From the NCBI GenBank assembly GCA_045601305.1, contig JAZRZG010000131.1:1-11654 (forward strand): 11,654 nucleotides of DNA, written 5' to 3'. A program made the translations under genes and the position numbers. Source of the stretch: Equadaptatus sp045601305 (GTDB taxonomy: Bacteria > Synergistota > Synergistia > Synergistales > Synergistaceae). The notes beneath the pieces were generated by a model. The model had not been told where the DNA came from. It searched no databases and was given only the letters and a program-made list of their open reading frames with translations. Positions within the stretch are counted from its first letter, which is position 1; each line of letters opens with the position of its first letter. This document shows, piece after piece, positions 4,673-11,253 of the stretch.

Positions 4673-7111
4673 TTACAGGTCGTCTTCATCTTCATCTATT
4701 TTTAGGGTTGTTTCGTACGTTCCTGAGACTCTACGGAACCCGCGCTGCGGTCCGTACAGGTCCTTTGCGTGGTATAGCGTTTTGACTTCTTCCCAGTCCG
4801 TCAGCTGGCGGGCTATTGCAAATACTTTCTTAGCCTTATACTTGTAGTCGCTGTCTTTGGCTGGATTCAGCCCGGCCCATTCCTGTAGAAATTCAGCGGC
4901 TATGAAGACAGTACGGGTAACGGTCCCGGTCTCTGCCAGCGTGTCTGAGTTATGCAGGTAGTTGAAGCGTTCCCGCGTGTTGAGGTGCGCCCAGTTGGTC
5001 GGCAGCTTCCGTTCCAGAAACGCTAACAGTTCGGGTTTCATAGGGTCGCCGTTCTCTTCGCTGTAGGCTTCCTGTTCCTGTCTCAGCTTCGCTTCCAGCT
5101 CAGAAGACAAATACAGCTTTTCGCCGCCCCGGTACAGCGTCAGGGCTTCGGCCCATATCTGGCCGCGCTCACGTTCCAGGCGTTCCAGACGGGACGTTAG
5201 AGACTGCCCGGCCACTAACTTAGGGTCTATGCTGATAACCCAAAAACGGCGGTTCCCGGTGTCGCCTTTCAAAAACCAGCTTTCGTTTGTGGTAGCCGCA
5301 AATACGCACTGCCGCGGGTATGGTGTTACGCGCCTGTCATAAGCGGCCCTGTAACTGTCCGTCTGGTTCGACAGGAAATTTTTAACGGCTGCTATTTCGC
5401 TGCGCTTCATTCCTGACAGTTCGGCCAGCTCTATAACCCATTTGCCGCGTAGACTTTCGCGGCCCTCTTTGCCCTCTATGGTAGTTATACTGTCATCAAA
5501 CCAGCTGCCGCCCAGTATTCGGAACAGGCTGGATTTGCCGGTAGCTTCCGGCCCTGTCAGCGTTAAACAGGTGTCGTATTTAACGCCCGGTTCCATAACG
5601 CGGGCCACGGCTGCGACAAAGTGTTTACGGGTCATAGCCCTATTTAACGCGGTGTCCTCAGCGCCCAGCGTCTTTATAATAAGCGTGTCTAATCTCTGTA
5701 GGCCGTCCCACGTCTGAGCGCTCAGGTATTCGCGTACCGGGTGGCGTTTGTTTTCCAGCGCCACGGTAGTAAACGCGTCTATCAGTTTGTCTTTGCCTGA
5801 CAGCTTGTATTTGCGTTCTATGTACCGTCTTAAATTTGCGTCGTCGCTGTCTAACCACTGGCCCGCACTGGTACGCCACGGCAGTAACCCAGCGTCCACG
5901 TAGCCCGACAGTTCGTTTACCCAGAACAGGCCCGCTAACTTCGGATCGTGTTCCAGTATCAGGCTGAAATTTTCTATGGTGGGTTTTATTTCGCCTTTCT
6001 TCGTTATCTCTAAACCGGCTTTCCAGTCTGCCTGTAGTTCGTCCAGCGTTACGCCCTCAAAATCTTTGATAGTGGCGTTTATCCGTTCCCGTTTTACGTT
6101 GCTGTCCGTCTCTGCAAATTCTATCATTTTGCGGTATGATGGCAGCTGCGTAACGTCGTCAGACGTTTTGCCCGCGTCCTCAGCCCCGAACAGATGAATA
6201 CGGCAAAGGTCAAACGCGTTAAGGTTCTGGCCGCCCGCGGGATCCGTCGCGTGGTCGCTATAGGCAAATAACCTATCATAGAAACGTAGGCCGTTAGCTG
6301 TAGAACCTTTGACGTAGGTATAGCGTCCGTTTGTACCGGGTTTGTATATGTCGCCTAAAAAGGTGTCTACCGCTTCTTCGATAGGGTACGCCCGGCATAA
6401 CGCGCCTATAACGCCGTCTTTTTCCCGTGGGTCCCCGGCTTTCTTTGCTTCGCGCCGTGTTACTTTGGTTTCTCTTGAGCTTACCGGCCACGTCGAACAG
6501 TCGCGCCAGTCTGCGTACTCGTCCAGAACGTCGGACGGGTTACAGTACGGGCCGTCTTTTGACTGAAAATATAACTCTACGTCTTTGGGTACGGTGGGCC
6601 AGTACATCAAGCGCCAGTACTCGTACGTTGACGCGTCCAGCTGTTCTATTATACCGAGGTTCTGCGCCAGCTTACGGGCTAACGGTTCGTACTGTTCGGC
6701 TGGTACGTCTTCGCTTAGCGGAATAATCAGGCGCAAACGCGGGCTGTCCTTTGTGTGTGAGTGGGTGGAATATACCAGCGCTGAACAGTCCAGACGCTTT
6801 TTGATTCCGTCCCAGACTTCCGGGGCGCTGCCGTCCACGTAGTCCAAATCAAACGTAACCATAGAACGGCTTATTACGCTGCCTTTGGTACGTCTTCCGC
6901 TGCTCATCATACCAGCGACAAAACCGCCTTTGTCTTTAATCTGTCCGCGCTGCTCTCTGGTCATTTCGGCGTACTCTGCCGCCGTCTCGCCTGTAGCTTC
7001 CGCGGTGCTGCACCTTTCCACAAACTTAGCCCAGTGCAACTCTTTATTTTTCCAACTCTTGTCGGTCCGGCTCTTACCGACTGAGACTACAAATTTACGC
7101 TTATCATTCAT
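4673..7111 (-). CDS. Primase-helicase, VirE/VapE type (AEP-like primase fused to SF3-like helicase)
   Basis: 812 residues, starting MNDKRKFVVSVGKSRTDKSW. The N-terminal part looks like an archaeo-eukaryotic-type primase/polymerase domain: a metal-binding pair in MVTFDLDY (Asp88, Asp90), a STHSHT motif at 115-120 followed by PRLRLIIP, and a third acidic residue near Asp159 before EYWRLMYWP. A linker (about 210-380) leads to the C-terminal VirE/VapE-like ATPase. Its Walker A is GPEATGKSS (520-528), its Walker B WVIELAEL (558-565), and a motif-C-like segment FAATTNESWFLKGDTGNRRF spans 604-623. Such proteins prime and unwind DNA to start replication of phages and phage satellites. The last residues (DEDEDDL) are very acidic. 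It follows the HTH gene after 12 bases, so the two are cotranscribed, and precedes the repeat array that is the likely origin. Confidence 0.9.
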   Translation of the reverse strand: MNDKRKFVVSVGKSRTDKSWKNKELHWAKFVERCSTAEATGETAAEYAEMTREQRGQIKDKGGFVAGMMSSGRRTKGSVISRSMVTFDLDYVDGSAPEVWDGIKKRLDCSALVYSTHSHTKDSPRLRLIIPLSEDVPAEQYEPLARKLAQNLGIIEQLDASTYEYWRLMYWPTVPKDVELYFQSKDGPYCNPSDVLDEYADWRDCSTWPVSSRETKVTRREAKKAGDPREKDGVIGALCRAYPIEEAVDTFLGDIYKPGTNGRYTYVKGSTANGLRFYDRLFAYSDHATDPAGGQNLNAFDLCRIHLFGAEDAGKTSDDVTQLPSYRKMIEFAETDSNVKRERINATIKDFEGVTLDELQADWKAGLEITKKGEIKPTIENFSLILEHDPKLAGLFWVNELSGYVDAGLLPWRTSAGQWLDSDDANLRRYIERKYKLSGKDKLIDAFTTVALENKRHPVREYLSAQTWDGLQRLDTLIIKTLGAEDTALNRAMTRKHFVAAVARVMEPGVKYDTCLTLTGPEATGKSSLFRILGGSWFDDSITTIEGKEGRESLRGKWVIELAELSGMKRSEIAAVKNFLSNQTDSYRAAYDRRVTPYPRQCVFAATTNESWFLKGDTGNRRFWVISIDPKLVAGQSLTSRLERLERERGQIWAEALTLYRGGEKLYLSSELEAKLRQEQEAYSEENGDPMKPELLAFLERKLPTNWAHLNTRERFNYLHNSDTLAETGTVTRTVFIAAEFLQEWAGLNPAKDSDYKYKAKKVFAIARQLTDWEEVKTLYHAKDLYGPQRGFRRVSGTYETTLKIDEDEDDL

Positions 7112-7123
7112 AGCGGTAGCGCT

Positions 7124-7357
7124 TTAGTTCTTGACTGCGTAAATAGTAGCCCTCTTTTCGATTTCGTCTGCTGTGTCTACCCGGTTGGAACGTAGGACCC
7201 CTAACAGTTCGTCTTTGTCAAAATAACACTTATTCCCAAAGGGTTTGTAATACGGTATCTTCTTTTGCATTGTGAGTTTGCGAAGATACCCAACAGTAAG
7301 CCCCAAAAATTCGGCGGCTTCCGCTGTAGACAGCATAGGTTTTCCGTTAACTTCCAT
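7124..7357 (-). CDS. Excisionase-like helix-turn-helix protein
   Basis: 77 residues, starting MEVNGKPMLSTAEAAEFLGL. Residues about 9-58 follow the HTH_17/MerR-like excisionase pattern: LSTAEAAEFLGLTVGYLRKL forms the helix-turn-helix, IPYYKPFGNKCYFDKDELLG gives the wing and the closing helix. Proteins of this type act as recombination directionality factors or small regulators in integrative elements. It sits 12 bases before the primase-helicase gene and 91 bases after the module gene 7449-8099, with a hairpin in that gap. An excisionase role is plausible because the element has a tyrosine integrase, but a role in replication control cannot be excluded. Confidence 0.8.
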   Translation of the reverse strand: MEVNGKPMLSTAEAAEFLGLTVGYLRKLTMQKKIPYYKPFGNKCYFDKDELLGVLRSNRVDTADEIEKRATIYAVKN

Positions 7358-7397
7358 ATAGTGTAAATTCTTTGGTTATACCAGTACGGTAGTGAAA

Positions 7398-7429
7398 GAG
7401 ACAGGCGACGCACGGTGGCCGCCCGTCTC
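7398..7429 (-). terminator. Hairpin between the module gene and the HTH gene, likely partial terminator
   Basis: On the minus strand GAGACGGGCG pairs with CGCCTGTCTC (10 bp with one G-U) around a 12-nt loop and is followed by TTTCACT, a short T run. It lies 20 bases beyond the stop of the gene at 7449. It could reduce transcription into the HTH and primase genes instead of stopping it, since I find no other promoter in front of them. Confidence 0.4.
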
Positions 7430-7448
7430 TCTCTGATGGTAGCTGTAG

Positions 7449-8099
7449 TTATTCTTCCGGGAATTCCGCCATAATCGCGGTAGCTTCGTTTACAGCGGCG
7501 GTTAAGAGGTTGCCCGTAAATCGGTCAAAGGCTTGTGATATTTTCATATCATCAGGAAAAGCGTTTCTTACAAAATCCCTAAAAAAACGCCAGTCCCGAC
7601 TATCCCACAGAGCGTTACAAATAAGCTGCGTGATGTCCTTTTGAAGCTCTATCATAGACAGCGAATAAGCATAAAGCTCACTGGAAAAGTCTTTTTCTTC
7701 TTCAGTCATTGGTAATGCAGTTACCAGTAATCGGCAAATCGCGTCTATCTCTGGTACTGGCCCGTTTTGCTCTCTACGCGTACGAACTATATTTACGTTC
7801 CAGTACTCAGTAAATACCGAGCTGTAGGCTTGCCCTTTTTTGAGGTAGTTTTTAAATTTCTGTGCCACATATGAAGCCCTTGAGATGTTAACGAGGCCGG
7901 TTCTTTTGTCGCGCAATTTCGGCCCCAGCTGCCAATTTTCGTTAAGATACCCGATCGCTTCAAGCGCATACGCCAGCTTTATAGCTTTGTCAGTTCTGAG
8001 CATTTCCGGCCAGTCTGCGGGTACGTCGTGCCGTGGGTTTACGGCTGCGCGCATTGCTTCTATAAGTTCTGCGCCATTCATTTTCTTTGTCTGTTCCAT
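7449..8099 (-). CDS. Hypothetical protein, 216 residues, with the duplicated RteC-like module near its N terminus
   Basis: Starts MEQTKKMNGAELIEAMRAAV at the ATG 8097-8099. Residues about 22-123 (PRHDVPADWPEMLRTDKAIK onwards) nearly repeat residues 155-255 of the protein at 8798-9580. The module order is a W-PEMLRTDKA start, a helix KLAYALEAIGYLN, ASYVAQKFKNYLKKGQ, then YSSVFTEYWN and PEIDAI. This order (W, YAL, G-x-N, aromatic helix, Arg-rich stretch, closing amphipathic helix) recalls the C-terminal winged-helix region of RteC, a regulator of Bacteroides conjugative elements; that is my inference from memory of the family. The remaining C-terminal part (about 130-216) is helical, acidic and unrelated to the other protein. 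The gene has its own promoter (8153-8183) and the same leader as the gene at 8756. Confidence 0.7.
   Translation of the reverse strand: MEQTKKMNGAELIEAMRAAVNPRHDVPADWPEMLRTDKAIKLAYALEAIGYLNENWQLGPKLRDKRTGLVNISRASYVAQKFKNYLKKGQAYSSVFTEYWNVNIVRTRREQNGPVPEIDAICRLLVTALPMTEEEKDFSSELYAYSLSMIELQKDITQLICNALWDSRDWRFFRDFVRNAFPDDMKISQAFDRFTGNLLTAAVNEATAIMAEFPEE
7798..8030. repeat. Duplicated module, copy 1 (233 bp)
   Basis: Aligns without net gaps to 8880-9112. The core 7955-8014 is identical over 60 bp to 9037-9096, including third codon positions, and after one mismatch another 15 bp match. The rest has diverged, mostly at 7860-7920. Both copies are read in the same frame on the minus strand. Confidence 0.85.
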
Positions 8100-8126
8100 T
8101 GTTACTAAGGTTTTGAGTTAATAAAA
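8097..8126 (-). repeat. Shared gene leader, copy 1 (before the 216-residue gene)
   Basis: The start codon plus the 27 bases before it are identical to 8754-8783. The part next to the start, AAACCTTAGTAAC followed by one base and ATG, also precedes the integrase at 10808-10823. No strong Shine-Dalgarno is present, so this may be the translation signal or a protein-binding site. Confidence 0.8.
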
Positions 8127-8152
8127 TCTGTTTTGGTTTCGAAACTCTGGCA

Positions 8153-8183
8153 CAAAGTAACCTAAAGGAACACTTTAAAGCAA
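8153..8183 (-). promoter_or_regulatory. Promoter for the 216-residue gene, HTH gene and primase operon
   Basis: On the minus strand TTG at 8183-8181, a 20-bp spacer, then TTACTTTG at 8160-8153, one mismatch from TAnnTTTG. The predicted start is near 8147, giving a leader of about 48 nt that ends in the shared leader sequence. Confidence 0.5.
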
Positions 8184-8465
8184 CTAATGTATATATCTAA
8201 TTTGCAATAATTTAATAATATAGACAGTGTATATATTTTTTATATACGCTTATTCGGGTATGTCGTAAAATAGGGACGGTAGCACGGTTTACGCCTGTTC
8301 TGGAACAGATACCCTGACTACCGGCACGGATACGGCCTAAAATAGCCCGTTTGGGGACGTTTATAGCTCAGGTGGATAAATTACCCGTCCAGACGGCAAA
8401 CGGCCTGTAGCGGCCAAATCTGGCAGCGCTGCGGGTGTTCTGGCAGCATACCAAAGACAGCATAG
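8184..8465. other. Gene-free region with dyads between two operons
   Basis: About 280 bases with no convincing ORF on either strand. From left to right it holds AT-rich DNA with a 7-bp AT hairpin (8229-8247), a perfect palindrome CTGTTC-TG-GAACAG (8295-8308) nested in a CGGTAG/CTACCG stem (8277-8282 with 8318-8323), and GGGTAT/ATACCC (8256-8261 with 8309-8314), which would cross that stem. TAAAATAG occurs twice (8266, 8338), and TCTGGCAGC twice near 8420-8455. A TTATCCAC sequence on the minus strand near 8370-8380 resembles a DnaA box with one mismatch at the end. It may be a control region for the phage operons. Confidence 0.5.
8295..8308. promoter_or_regulatory. Palindrome CTGTTC-TG-GAACAG, candidate operator
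   Basis: A perfect 14-bp dyad with 6-bp half sites, about 110 bp upstream of the promoter at 8153-8183. Its shape suits an HTH dimer such as a phage repressor or LexA-like protein. No repressor gene for it is seen in the window. Confidence 0.4.
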
Positions 8466-8501
8466 AAAAAACCCGCCGTCCTGAATAGACAGGGCGACGG
8501 G
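8466..8501 (-). terminator. Strong intrinsic terminator of the integrase operon
   Basis: On the minus strand CCCGTCGCCCTG pairs with CAGGACGGCGGG (8490-8501 with 8472-8483) around a 6-nt loop, 10 of 12 positions matched, and is followed by a T6 run. It lies about 36 bases past the stop of the gene at 8538-8756. Confidence 0.75.
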
Positions 8502-8537
8502 CGGCGGTTGTTTGATTGCTATTGAAAACCGCGGGTC

Positions 8538-8756
8538 TTACTTCCCAGCTGCCAGCGTCCGCACTAATTCGGACTGGCGGGCGTACTGTTCGCGTAACAG
8601 TCTGTTTTCAGCCTGTAGGCGGTCTATTATCTCGCGCCCGGCTTCGGCTTCGTCTTTATACATAGGCCCGTACTTCGCCAGTCTCAGGCCCTCAAAATAA
8701 TACTTTACGTTTGCCCAGATGTTAACGGCTGTCTCTGTGAAAATGTTTGCTTTCAT
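8538..8756 (-). CDS. Small coiled-coil protein, 72 residues
   Basis: Starts MKANIFTETAVNIWANVKYY at the ATG 8754-8756, directly preceded by the 30-bp leader shared with the gene at 8097. Residues about 36-68 (EAEAGREIIDRLQAENRLLR and on) form a predicted coiled coil with a leucine repeat, so it may act as a dimer. No family is recognised. It is the last gene of the integrase operon, 41 bases after the stop of the 260-residue gene, and is followed by a strong terminator. With a coiled coil and no clear DNA-binding domain, it could be a partner of another protein in the operon. Confidence 0.65.
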   Translation of the reverse strand: MKANIFTETAVNIWANVKYYFEGLRLAKYGPMYKDEAEAGREIIDRLQAENRLLREQYARQSELVRTLAAGK

Positions 8757-8783
8757 TGTTACTAAGGTTTTGAGTTAATAAAA
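8754..8783 (-). repeat. Shared gene leader, copy 2 (before the 72-residue gene)
   Basis: 30 bases identical to 8097-8126. It lies entirely between the stop of the upstream gene and this start, and no separate promoter is seen, so its conservation concerns translation, RNA processing or protein binding, or is simply a recent duplication. Confidence 0.8.
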
Positions 8784-8797
8784 ATATGAATTGTTTG

Positions 8798-9580
8798 TTA
8801 CTGTCTGTTCAGTTCTGCTACTATAGTGTCTATCTCTGAAATTGGCTTTGTTAGTTTTGAACGGCGTTTTAAATCTTTATTCCAGTACCGAGTAAATTCC
8901 GGGCTGTAGCTTTGGCCTTTTTTGAGGTAGTCTCTAAATTTCTGTGCCACGTATGAAGCCTTTGCAGCGTTGAAATTGCCGCTGCTTGCTTTATACAGCT
9001 TCGGCCCCGGCTGCCAGTCTTCGTTAAGATACCCGGTCGCTTCAAGCGCATACGCCAGCTTTATAGCTTTGTCAGTTCTGAGCATTTCCGGCCAGTTTGC
9101 GGGTACGTCGTGGCGCGGGGCCTCAACGGTAGCGGCCACGTTTCCGGCTGGTTCCTCAGTGATGGTGGCCGCGCTGCCCTCTGGTATGCCGTGGCGTTTC
9201 CTTTCGGCTCGCTTTAGCTGCTTGTAAATTTTAGTACAGTATAATTTCGCCAGCTCAGTAAGGGTATATAGGCAAAGTCCAAAAACCCCGGTATAGCTGC
9301 CGTCTGGCAGTTCGTAGCGGTCCGGGCTGGTATTCGCTATTTCATCTTTGTAGCGGTTCAGATAGTCTACCGCCGTGCGAAATTCTGCGTATAACTCTAT
9401 TTCGGTTCCAGACTTTGCCAGCCCCTGTATATGCTCTGAGAATTTCTGCGGGTCCAGATAGGTACGGGCCGTTTCTTCAAATATGACAGGTAGCCCGTAC
9501 GGGTCGTCTGTCTCTGGCGTGAATAGTTCCGCTATCAGATTTGACGCTACTAACAGTCTTATTTCTCTATCGGTTTCCAT
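8798..9580 (-). CDS. Hypothetical two-part protein, 260 residues, C-terminal RteC-like module
   Basis: I choose the ATG at 9578-9580 (METDREIRLLVASNLIAELF); a TTG two codons earlier at 9586 is possible. Residues 1-about 130 are a helical domain of unknown family (AEFRTAVDYLNRYKDEIAN; LYTLTELAKLYCTKIYKQLK). A Pro/Ala/Thr-rich linker (about 135-153) leads to the module at 154-260 (APRHDVPANWPEMLRTDKAI onwards), shared with the protein at 7449-8099. An N-terminal helical domain followed by this C-terminal module resembles RteC, which activates excision genes of Bacteroides conjugative transposons; this is an inference from the residue pattern. It starts 51 bases after the integrase stop and is probably cotranscribed with it, which fits a regulator of integration or excision. 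Confidence 0.65.
   Translation of the reverse strand: METDREIRLLVASNLIAELFTPETDDPYGLPVIFEETARTYLDPQKFSEHIQGLAKSGTEIELYAEFRTAVDYLNRYKDEIANTSPDRYELPDGSYTGVFGLCLYTLTELAKLYCTKIYKQLKRAERKRHGIPEGSAATITEEPAGNVAATVEAPRHDVPANWPEMLRTDKAIKLAYALEATGYLNEDWQPGPKLYKASSGNFNAAKASYVAQKFRDYLKKGQSYSPEFTRYWNKDLKRRSKLTKPISEIDTIVAELNRQ
8880..9112. repeat. Duplicated module, copy 2 (233 bp)
   Basis: Partner of 7798-8030, with the identical 60-bp core at 9037-9096. Here the module is at the C terminus of its protein, in the other copy near the N terminus, so the module itself was duplicated instead of the whole gene. Confidence 0.85.
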
Positions 9581-9631
9581 ATTCAACTAATACGGTTTAT
9601 CGGTTCTACAAAGTGGGTTAACTGGCCTGTA

Positions 9632-10810
9632 TTAAAACGCGGTGTCAAACAGTGCTACGGCTTCGTCTTTTTTGCTGTTGACTATCTTAGCGTAAATCTG
9701 CGTAGTCTGTATACTGGCGTGGCCTAACAGCTTCGACGTAGTGTAGAGGTCCGCGCCCAGCGTTAGCGACGTGGTGGCGAAAGTGTGGCGCGATATGTGG
9801 AACGAAACGTTTTTAGTTATCCCGGCAGCTGCGGCCCACGTCTTCAAATGCTTGTTTACGTACGCCAGTTCTGGCAGCGTCTTAAACACTATGTCCGTAC
9901 TGGCGGCAATTCCACGTACAGGCAAATAGCTAAGCGCCTGTTTGCTCAGTGGCAAATATAGCGGTTCCCGTGTCTTTTTCATAATCAGCGCTATATGATA
10001 TTTGCCGTTTTCCTGTTCGATGTTCCCCCACGTCAGCGCGGACGTATCGGACCAGCGCAAACCGCAAAAGCACGAAAATAGAAACGCGTTCTTCACGTCC
10101 TCACGTTTGCACGGTGTAGCCATCAGCGCTTTTACTTCGTCTATGGTTAAGAACGTGCGTTTAGATTCCGGGACTTTTATTTCATCAGCTTTGGAAATAC
10201 CCGCGAACGGGTGGCGGTCTATAATACCCGCCTGTATAGCCGCTTTGAGCGCGCATTTCAGCGTTATTTCAACGTCCTGCGCTGTCTTCGGGGCCAAGTG
10301 GCGCGGCTGTGCGTCCGGCTGCTCTTTGGCTTTCTTTGAGCGTGAACGTACCACGTACCCGCTACGTACGTAGTCTATGAAGCCCAGACAGAACGCCGTG
10401 TCTAAATCTTTCATAACGGCGTACGGGTTATATGAATTGATAATTTGTATTTGTCCTTTGAGCTGTGGAAGACTGCGGCGGCCTTTCTTTTGCTGCATTT
10501 CGTAATATATCTGTAACCACTCAGACAGTAACAGTTTGCCTTTTTTCGGGTCAATGGTTATACCGGCCTGAGTATTGCCCAGCTCTATAATACGTTGCGA
10601 CTTGATTTGATTTGCTTGCAGTAGGGCGGCTTCGTTCTGTGTGCGCGCTACGGGTGTAGTCTCAGGGACTAAATACAGCTTTAGAAATTCGTAGGTGCGC
10701 TTACCGTCTCTGTAGATGTCCAGATAAATAGACTTGTTGCCGTTGTTCAGTTCTTTGAACCTGATACGTACAGGCTCTTTGGCCTTTACTGTTTTCTTTG
10801 GACGTGCCAT
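9632..10810 (-). CDS. int: Tyrosine recombinase (integrase) of the element
   Basis: 392 residues, starting MARPKKTVKAKEPVRIRFKE. Residues about 15-85 look like the arm-site-binding domain common in Bacteroidales integrases (IYLDIYRDGKRTYEFLKLYL). About 95-205 form the SAM-like core-binding domain. About 215-392 are the catalytic domain. The catalytic residues are visible: Arg252 in CGLRWSD, Lys278 or Lys279 in IMKKTREP, His338 and Arg341 in HISRHTF, His364 in LLGHAS, and the nucleophile Tyr373 in TTQIYAKI. The length is normal and no key residue is missing, so it should be active. It catalyses site-specific integration and, with a directionality factor, excision. It is the first gene of its operon, has a strong promoter, and lies at the host junction as expected. 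Confidence 0.95.
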   Translation of the reverse strand: MARPKKTVKAKEPVRIRFKELNNGNKSIYLDIYRDGKRTYEFLKLYLVPETTPVARTQNEAALLQANQIKSQRIIELGNTQAGITIDPKKGKLLLSEWLQIYYEMQQKKGRRSLPQLKGQIQIINSYNPYAVMKDLDTAFCLGFIDYVRSGYVVRSRSKKAKEQPDAQPRHLAPKTAQDVEITLKCALKAAIQAGIIDRHPFAGISKADEIKVPESKRTFLTIDEVKALMATPCKREDVKNAFLFSCFCGLRWSDTSALTWGNIEQENGKYHIALIMKKTREPLYLPLSKQALSYLPVRGIAASTDIVFKTLPELAYVNKHLKTWAAAAGITKNVSFHISRHTFATTSLTLGADLYTTSKLLGHASIQTTQIYAKIVNSKKDEAVALFDTAF

Positions 10811-10823
10811 AGTTACTAAGGTT
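10808..10823 (-). repeat. Shared gene leader, short copy before the integrase
   Basis: AAACCTTAGTAAC, one base, then ATG: the 13 bases and their distance to the start codon match the leaders at 8097 and 8754; further upstream the similarity ends. Confidence 0.65.
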
Positions 10824-10825
10824 TG

Positions 10826-10978
10826 TTTGTTACGACAGCAAAGGTAGAAAATATAAATTTACCGTGCAAGAGAAAACAACACAAAGTAACAAACGGGTAA
10901 CAAAATATAGCAATTTATTCGCCTATTAGAGTAACGCAAAGGAATAAACCCCAAATTATTAACAGACTTATTAACAGA
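10826..10978. repeat. Short repeats beside the integrase, candidate arm-type attachment sites
   Basis: GTAACAAA occurs at 10886-10893 and 10897-10904 (11-bp step) and inverted as TTTGTTAC at 10826-10833. TTATTAACAGA occurs at 10956-10966 and 10968-10978 (12-bp step). Tyrosine integrases with an arm-binding domain use such short repeats next to the crossover core, which would then lie between about 10980 and 11060. The core itself cannot be identified because the other end of the element is outside the window. Confidence 0.45.
10839..10869 (-). promoter_or_regulatory. Integrase promoter
   Basis: On the minus strand TTG at 10869-10867, a 20-bp spacer, and TACCTTTG at 10846-10839, an exact TAnnTTTG match. 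The predicted start is near 10833, about 23 nt before the ATG. A second weaker candidate (TTG at 10913-10911, 21 bp, TTACTTTG at 10889-10882) lies just upstream. Both overlap or adjoin the repeats described as possible integrase arm sites, so the integrase might control its own synthesis. Confidence 0.65.
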
Positions 10979-11061
10979 TATTTAGATAACTTTTGCACAA
11001 TAAAAGTACACAAAGGAATTTTAAGTATTTGAAGTATCTTCCTTCTATCGCCTTCGAGGAG

Positions 11062-11253
11062 ATGTCAGGCTCCGCAAAAGGTGTTACAGCGGCCAAAACA
11101 CGTGGTCGCAAGTATATCCGCAATCGCGGATACGGCGGCTCTGTCCGCACTTCCGACCAGGCATCTGTGAAAGCTGGAAGAGACTTTGTTCATACCATTA
11201 CTATGGTTTCGGTATCCTATTTCCAGAGGATATGGCACCGACCGGGCAAATGA
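11062..11253 (+). pseudogene. Possible gene remnant at the element-host junction
   Basis: An ORF of 63 residues from the ATG at 11062 (after GAGGAG), starting MSGSAKGVTAAKTRGRKYIR and continuing NRGYGGSVRTSDQASVKA. The first 40 residues look like a genuine basic, Gly-rich protein start, and the upstream codons (KYLKYLPSIAFEE) are also open. Beyond about 11175 the character changes and the last 53 bases overlap the 3' end of preA on the other strand, which suggests a truncated piece instead of a working gene. A hairpin TATCCGC-aatc-GCGGATA lies inside it (11115-11132). I do not recognise the parent family. It may be a chance ORF. Confidence 0.3.

Noticed and set aside
6427..6726. Plus-strand ORFs inside the primase-helicase gene
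   Set aside because: They are antisense to a long gene with clear motifs; the predicted proteins are Arg/Ser/Leu-rich and resemble no family.
8350..8400. tRNA-like sequence TAGCTCAGGTGG on the plus strand
   Set aside because: It matches the D-arm consensus, but the D-stem 3' strand, an anticodon arm, a T-arm and the acceptor partner are all missing.
8390..8455. Short minus-strand ORF of 22 codons beginning MLPEHPQRCQIW
   Set aside because: No ribosome-binding signal, no similarity I recognise, and it lies in a dyad-rich region.
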